Positions 22,819 to 26,649 of a DNA stretch of 26,649 nucleotides are shown here, one piece after another. How positions within the stretch are numbered: the stretch's first letter is position 1; every line of letters starts with the position of its first letter. Source of the stretch: Flavobacteriales bacterium (lineage in GTDB: Bacteria > Bacteroidota > Bacteroidia > NS11-12g > UBA955); assembly GCA_947450405.1 (NCBI GenBank), contig CANFVI010000003.1, positions 1-26,649 on the forward strand, given 5' to 3'. Both the position numbers and the translations under genes were made by a program. Below the pieces are notes generated by a model, which had not been told where the DNA came from, ran no database searches, and saw only the letters and a list, made by a program, of their open reading frames with translations.

Positions 22819-23792
22819 GCCATGGCCCTTGTCAGGCGGTCGTTTATAGCAAATCCCAAACCTTCATTTGGTGCCCATTCAAAATAAACCTCTGTAAGAC
22901 CTTTTGAATCTAAATCCCTCAAAATTGAAAATAAATTAGCGGCAGCCTGCGTTTCAGTATTGTTTTCCGTAAAATAAAGCGCCTGAAAATTCAATATTTC
23001 TTTTTGATTGATTAATTGTCTGCAAATTTTTGATTCTGGCGAATAAAACAAGATTGTTGAATTTTGCAAATTCTGAACATCGGCGTTTTTTAATTCTTTT
23101 AATTTACAAAATGGTGAATAATGTTGATCCAGTTGTCCCGGCGCCGATGGATTGCTATTTTGATGAATGTTTTCACTTACAATGCCAATAATCGCTTCAA
23201 TTTCTGCTTTTGTAATTCCACCCAATCTTAAAATAGAAGGATTATTATCATCCATAAATGAAATAATGGTGCTTTCTAATCCAACGGTACAATTTCCTCC
23301 ATCTAAAATATAATCTATGTCATTGCCCAATTGATCAAAAACATGATTCGCTGAAGTGGGACTAACGTAACCAAAAGGATTTGCACTAGGCGCGGCAAGA
23401 GGGAAGTCAATTTGATTTAATAAATTTAGCGTGGTTTGGTGGTTTGGCATTCTTACAGCTACACTTGCTTGTCCGGCTGTTACTATATCGGGAACTTTTG
23501 TCGTTTTAGGCAAAACAAAAGTGAGTGGCCCTGGCCAAAACACATCCATTAATTTTTTTGCATTTTGAGGGACATTCGACACCAGTTGATTCAACATATT
23601 GGGGTTTCCAATATGCAGAATCAAGGGATCAAAAAAGGGTCGATTTTTAGCTGCAAAAATTGAGGCAACAGCAATTTCATCTAAACCATTCGCAGCGAGG
23701 CCATAAACCGTTTCCGTTGGAATTGCAACCAAACCTCCATTGCGAAGAATATCGATCGATTTAGGAATATCTGTTCCTATTTCGGCAATCAT
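22806..23792 (-). CDS. Threonylcarbamoyl-AMP synthase (Sua5 type)
   Basis: The enzyme makes threonylcarbamoyl-AMP from threonine, bicarbonate and ATP, for t6A37 modification of ANN-decoding tRNAs. The YrdC domain spans about 5-195: IPTETVYGLAAN (24-35), KNRPFFDPLILH (49-60), FWPGPLTFVLPK (85-96), AAPSANPFG (133-141) and GLESTII. The longer Sua5 form is shown by the linker PGQLDQHYSP (218-227) and a further 100-residue C-terminal domain. The 328 residues fit Sua5 rather than the roughly 190-residue TsaC. The gene follows the response regulator with one base between, so they are cotranscribed. Confidence 0.93.
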   Translation of the reverse strand: MIAEIGTDIPKSIDILRNGGLVAIPTETVYGLAANGLDEIAVASIFAAKNRPFFDPLILHIGNPNMLNQLVSNVPQNAKKLMDVFWPGPLTFVLPKTTKVPDIVTAGQASVAVRMPNHQTTLNLLNQIDFPLAAPSANPFGYVSPTSANHVFDQLGNDIDYILDGGNCTVGLESTIISFMDDNNPSILRLGGITKAEIEAIIGIVSENIHQNSNPSAPGQLDQHYSPFCKLKELKNADVQNLQNSTILFYSPESKICRQLINQKEILNFQALYFTENNTETQAAANLFSILRDLDSKGLTEVYFEWAPNEGLGFAINDRLTRAMAKRD

Positions 23793-23793
23793 T

Positions 23794-25149
23794 TTAACGA
23801 CGTTTTAGGCTATACTTTTCAATTTTGTTGTAAAGGTGACTGCGCTGAATATCAATTTCAATGGCAGTTTTTGCAACATTCCAAGAATTCTGAACCAATT
23901 TCCTTTCAATGAAAACTTTTTCGGCCCAATCTCTAAATTCTTGCAGGGTTTTATAGTCATCTACAACACCAAATGGATCTGCGCCACGTTGAGCTGGATT
24001 GCTATACATGTATACGTTGTCGCCGGTTATATTGTCATCGCAAAGAATTACTAATCGTTCAATCACGTTGCGAAGTTCTCTAATGTTCCCTGACCAATTT
24101 ACTTCTTGTAAGGCACGATATCCGTCTGGTGTAAATTTCTTTAGGGTCATTGAATTTTCATTGCAAATTTCTGCCAAAAATTTATCGGCAATTAAAGGAA
24201 TGTCTTCAGTTCTTTCATTTAAAGTAGGAACATGAATTAGGATAACCGATAAACGGTGGTACAAATCCATTCTAAAATTTCCTTTTTCTATTTCTTCGTC
24301 AAGATTTTTATTTGTTGCCGCAACAACGCGCACGTTTACTTTTATTTCTTTATCGCCACCAACTCGGGTAATTTTACCTTCTTGAATAGCACGAAGAACT
24401 TTAGCTTGAGCCGCCATTGACATGTCACCAATTTCATCAAGGAAAAGGGTTCCACCATGTGCTTGCTCAAATTTACCAATTCTCTGTTTGATAGCTGAAG
24501 TAAAACTGCCTTTTTCATGTCCAAATAGTTCACTTTCAATTAATTCAGTTGGAATTGAAGCGCAGTTAACTTCAATTAATGGCATTGCTGCGCGTGTTGA
24601 TCGTTCGTGTACCCAACGCGCAACCAATTCTTTTCCAGTTCCATTTTCACCTGTTATTAAAACGCGGGCTTCAGTTGGAGCTACTTTATCAATTGTATCT
24701 TTAATTTTAGCAATTGCTGGTGTTTCGCCTATAATGTCAAATGTTTTGGCAACCTTTCTTTTTAAAACTTTCGTTTCAGAAACCAAGTTGTTTCGGTCAA
24801 TGGCATTTCTAAGCGTAATAAGTAATCTATTTAAATCTGGTGGTTTGGTTATAAAATCATAGGCCCCTTTTTTAGTACTATCGATGGCCATTTCTACATT
24901 TCCATGACCAGAAATCATTACCATTGGAGTTTCAGGTTTATATGCTTGAACTTTTTCCAACAATTCCATACCATCAATGCCAGGCATTTTAACATCGCAA
25001 AGAATTACATCGTAATCGTTCTTCTGAATAAGATGCCAAGCACGGTCTCCGTTATCAGCTAATGTTACTTCAAATTGTTCATATTCAAGAATTTCCTTCA
25101 ATGTTTCCCTGATAGGAGCTTCGTCATCTACTACTAATATATGTGGCAT
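23794..25149 (-). CDS. NtrC-family response regulator (receiver - AAA+ - Fis HTH)
   Basis: A 451-residue enhancer-type transcription regulator. The receiver domain (1-120) has acidic pocket D8-D9, phosphoacceptor D52 in LCDVKMPG and K102. The AAA+ domain (about 138-370) has Walker A GENGTGKE (167-174), Walker B GGTLFLDEIGD (232-242) and the sigma-54 contact loop written GSFTSA (214-219) instead of the usual GAFTGA. A Fis-type HTH is at about 410-449 (NVAKTAIEIDIQRSHLYNKI). The sensor kinase is not encoded beside it. It is first in a pair with Sua5 and divergent from porP across about 200 bases. Confidence 0.94.
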   Translation of the reverse strand: MPHILVVDDEAPIRETLKEILEYEQFEVTLADNGDRAWHLIQKNDYDVILCDVKMPGIDGMELLEKVQAYKPETPMVMISGHGNVEMAIDSTKKGAYDFITKPPDLNRLLITLRNAIDRNNLVSETKVLKRKVAKTFDIIGETPAIAKIKDTIDKVAPTEARVLITGENGTGKELVARWVHERSTRAAMPLIEVNCASIPTELIESELFGHEKGSFTSAIKQRIGKFEQAHGGTLFLDEIGDMSMAAQAKVLRAIQEGKITRVGGDKEIKVNVRVVAATNKNLDEEIEKGNFRMDLYHRLSVILIHVPTLNERTEDIPLIADKFLAEICNENSMTLKKFTPDGYRALQEVNWSGNIRELRNVIERLVILCDDNITGDNVYMYSNPAQRGADPFGVVDDYKTLQEFRDWAEKVFIERKLVQNSWNVAKTAIEIDIQRSHLYNKIEKYSLKRR

Positions 25150-25240
25150 GTTTGTACAATTAATGCTACAAATATTGTGAATTATTTATTAGACAGCGAG
25201 ATTATTTACCACCATATTATCCACGTTTATTAAAATGGAT

Positions 25241-25262
25241 ATGCACATATATTGAAGTGCAT
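25241..25262. repeat. Inverted repeat in the response regulator/porP intergenic region
   Basis: ATGCAC (25241-25246) and GTGCAT (25257-25262) are exact reverse complements with a 10-base spacer, placing the half-site centres 16 bp apart. They lie 92 bases before the response-regulator start and 87 before the porP start. This is a possible operator; the 199-base gap otherwise holds only AT-rich sequence with two ATTTTAAA copies and a porP promoter. Confidence 0.4.
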
Positions 25263-25286
25263 TTTAAATAGATTTTAAAAAAATAG

Positions 25287-25317
25287 TTGCTTAATTGTTG
25301 TATTTAATGCATCTTTG
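25287..25317 (+). promoter_or_regulatory. Probable promoter of porP
   Basis: TTG (25287-25289), a 20-base spacer and CATCTTTG (25310-25317), one base off TAnnTTTG. It lies 31 bases before the ATG at 25349. Confidence 0.5.
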
Positions 25318-25348
25318 TTTTTAAGTGTTAGAAAACAGCCGTTACCTA

Positions 25349-26467
25349 ATGAGAAAAAAACTACTCTGGATTGCCGTATTGGGATTGCTTGGAGGCTCTG
25401 ATTTGAGGGCGCAGCAAGATCCATCCTATACGCATTTTACCTACAATAAGTTGATGTACAATCCCGCTTATGCTGGGGCGTCTAATCAATATTGTTTGAA
25501 TGCAATTACGCATCAACAATGGTTAGGTTATGAAGATCAAACCAAATTATTAAAAACACAAAGTGGAATGCCTATTGGCGATAATCTGCCGCAAAATATT
25601 GCTCCTAAAACTACAGGATTGGCATTTAGTGCTCCAATTTCTATTCCTACTGCCGCGGGAAAATTAAATATTGGTGGTGTTTTCGCTTCTTTTATAAAAG
25701 ACAAAATAGCATATGAAGACAATACTTTTTTCAGAGGAGGACTATCTGGTGCATACACAACGGCTGATGGTGTATCATATAGACTTGGATTTGAAGTAAC
25801 TTCATTAACAAAATCTCTTGACGGAAAAGGATTGCGTTACCACGATCAAAATGATCCTAATATCCCAACCGATATGTCAAGTGATACCAAGACAACTTTT
25901 GGTGCAGGGTTCTATTACTCTAACCCGAACATATTCAACGGTTTGTTTGCTGGTTTAAGCATGACGCACATGATGCCTCAAACTTTTGCTTATGGCACAG
26001 GTGGAGCCATCAAAATATCAACTGCTAGACATATATATATGGTAGCTGGTTATAAGCAAGATAATTTCCTTGGTAATCCTTCTTTAACAATTGAACCTAG
26101 TATGTTAGTTAAAACAGTAGTGGGAGAGAATGGTGGTTTTGTAAAACCGGAATTAGATTTGCAAGGAATGGTTACTTACAACGATCTTTATGCTGGTGGT
26201 TTAAACTTCAGAACTTATGGTGTAGGTGTAGATGCAATTAGTTTTATGTTGGGATATTATCCTCCATTATTGAATGGTGGCGCAAATTCTAGACAGAAAT
26301 TAAGAGTTGGTTACTCATACGATTTGACTACTTCGTATATACGTACTACCAGTTACGGGACTCACGAACTACAAGTAAACTATTGCTTTACGTTTGAGTT
26401 ACCTCCACGACCACCAAAAATTTATCGTCACCCTCGTTGGATGAAACGTTCTCCGGTTAACGATTAA
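25349..26467 (+). CDS. porP: PorP/SprF-family type IX secretion membrane protein
   Basis: An outer-membrane beta-barrel-like protein associated with the T9SS and gliding machinery. From the ATG at 25349 the product is 372 residues, with a signal peptide (1-22, ending DLRAQ). The family signature follows directly: QQDPSYTHFTYNKLMYNPAYAG, with the conserved NPAYAG, then THQQWLGYEDQ. Repeated barrel strands follow, such as GLAFSAPISIP, YRLGFEV and FGAGFYYSNPN. The C-terminus ends with ELQVNYCFTFELP and a short basic tail. A GTG 24 bases upstream is in frame, but the signal peptide begins properly at the ATG. Genomes often carry several PorP paralogues; this one is next to a new transcription unit that might be gldK by gene order. 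Confidence 0.9.
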   Translation: MRKKLLWIAVLGLLGGSDLRAQQDPSYTHFTYNKLMYNPAYAGASNQYCLNAITHQQWLGYEDQTKLLKTQSGMPIGDNLPQNIAPKTTGLAFSAPISIPTAAGKLNIGGVFASFIKDKIAYEDNTFFRGGLSGAYTTADGVSYRLGFEVTSLTKSLDGKGLRYHDQNDPNIPTDMSSDTKTTFGAGFYYSNPNIFNGLFAGLSMTHMMPQTFAYGTGGAIKISTARHIYMVAGYKQDNFLGNPSLTIEPSMLVKTVVGENGGFVKPELDLQGMVTYNDLYAGGLNFRTYGVGVDAISFMLGYYPPLLNGGANSRQKLRVGYSYDLTTSYIRTTSYGTHELQVNYCFTFELPPRPPKIYRHPRWMKRSPVND

Positions 26468-26532
26468 TTTATTATCCACATACAATAAACAAATAAAAAA
26501 CACGTTTAAATAATAAGAAAATATCAAAAGAC

Positions 26533-26562
26533 TTGCATTTTCGGATGTAATCTTTATTTTTG
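26533..26562 (+). promoter_or_regulatory. Promoter of the right-edge gene
   Basis: TTG (26533-26535), a 19-base spacer and TATTTTTG (26555-26562), an exact match to the Bacteroidota consensus. The following ATG is at 26603, so the leader would be about 35 bases. Confidence 0.7.
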
Positions 26563-26602
26563 CAATTCACAATAATACCTATAAACGAAACTAAAACACA
26601 AA

Positions 26603-26649
26603 ATGAAAAGTAAAGTGATGGGTTTCTTCTCTAAAGGGAGAATGACAAA
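26603..26649 (+). CDS. Start of a gene cut by the window edge, product unknown
   Basis: ATG at 26603 opens a frame reading MKSKVMGFFSKGRMT before the window ends. Fifteen residues are too few to identify it. A strong consensus promoter upstream supports a real gene. In many Bacteroidota gldK/porK follows a porP/sprF gene, so that is the natural guess, but nothing in these residues shows it. Confidence 0.5.
   Translation, partial: MKSKVMGFFSKGRMT

Noticed and set aside
25217..26480. DnaA-box-like TTATCCACG (25217-25225) and a perfect TTATCCACA (26472-26480) flanking porP.
   Set aside because: Two boxes more than 1 kb apart, no cluster, no dnaA or dnaN and no unwinding region between them. 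An origin is not supported.

Overview
The window looks like a housekeeping stretch of a Bacteroidota chromosome. It is AT-rich and almost fully coding. Three things point to that phylum: several start-proximal promoters match the Bacteroidota -7 consensus TAnnTTTG, a secreted M43 metalloprotease ends in a type IX secretion (T9SS) C-terminal sorting domain, and a PorP/SprF-family protein lies near the right end. I cannot name the genus. I see no insertion sequence, phage, CRISPR array, rRNA or plasmid backbone.

Layout from the left. The 5' end of clpB (minus, cut by the window edge) is followed by a minus-strand pair, purB then a long GT51 peptidoglycan glycosyltransferase. A plus-strand gene for a probable outer-membrane barrel runs head-on into uvrA (minus). 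uvrA is divergent from a GT22-like membrane glycosyltransferase, and a perfect 13-bp inverted repeat lies between them. A minus-strand cluster lipB - lemA - two TPM-domain genes is divergent from a plus-strand run: a YraN-like gene, the M43 protease, topA, a SirB1-like gene and a lipoyl-dependent acyltransferase (E2). The E2 gene ends in a strong terminator. Next is a plus-strand set of two unrecognised membrane proteins plus a YfcE-like phosphoesterase, all with overlapping ends. Then come a tRNA-Leu(CAA) with its own promoter and, two bases after its CCA, a GTG-started alpha/beta hydrolase. The hydrolase converges with a minus-strand pair, an NtrC-type response regulator followed by a Sua5-type threonylcarbamoyl-AMP synthase. 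The regulator is divergent from porP. A truncated reading frame with a good promoter begins at the right edge.

Most genes are central functions: proteostasis (clpB), purine synthesis (purB), DNA repair and topology (uvrA, topA), lipoylation and a lipoyl enzyme (lipB, E2), and tRNA and its t6A modification (tRNA-Leu, Sua5). Envelope and export functions are mixed in (GT51, GT22-like, LemA/TPM, M43 protease, porP).

I found no clearly new defence or metabolic system. The most interesting signals are regulatory. Several -7 elements lie only 4 to 7 bases before a start codon, which implies leaderless or nearly leaderless mRNAs. A protein gene is butted against a tRNA. Hairpins enclose stop codons at compact gene ends. 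There are also inverted repeats in two divergent promoter regions.
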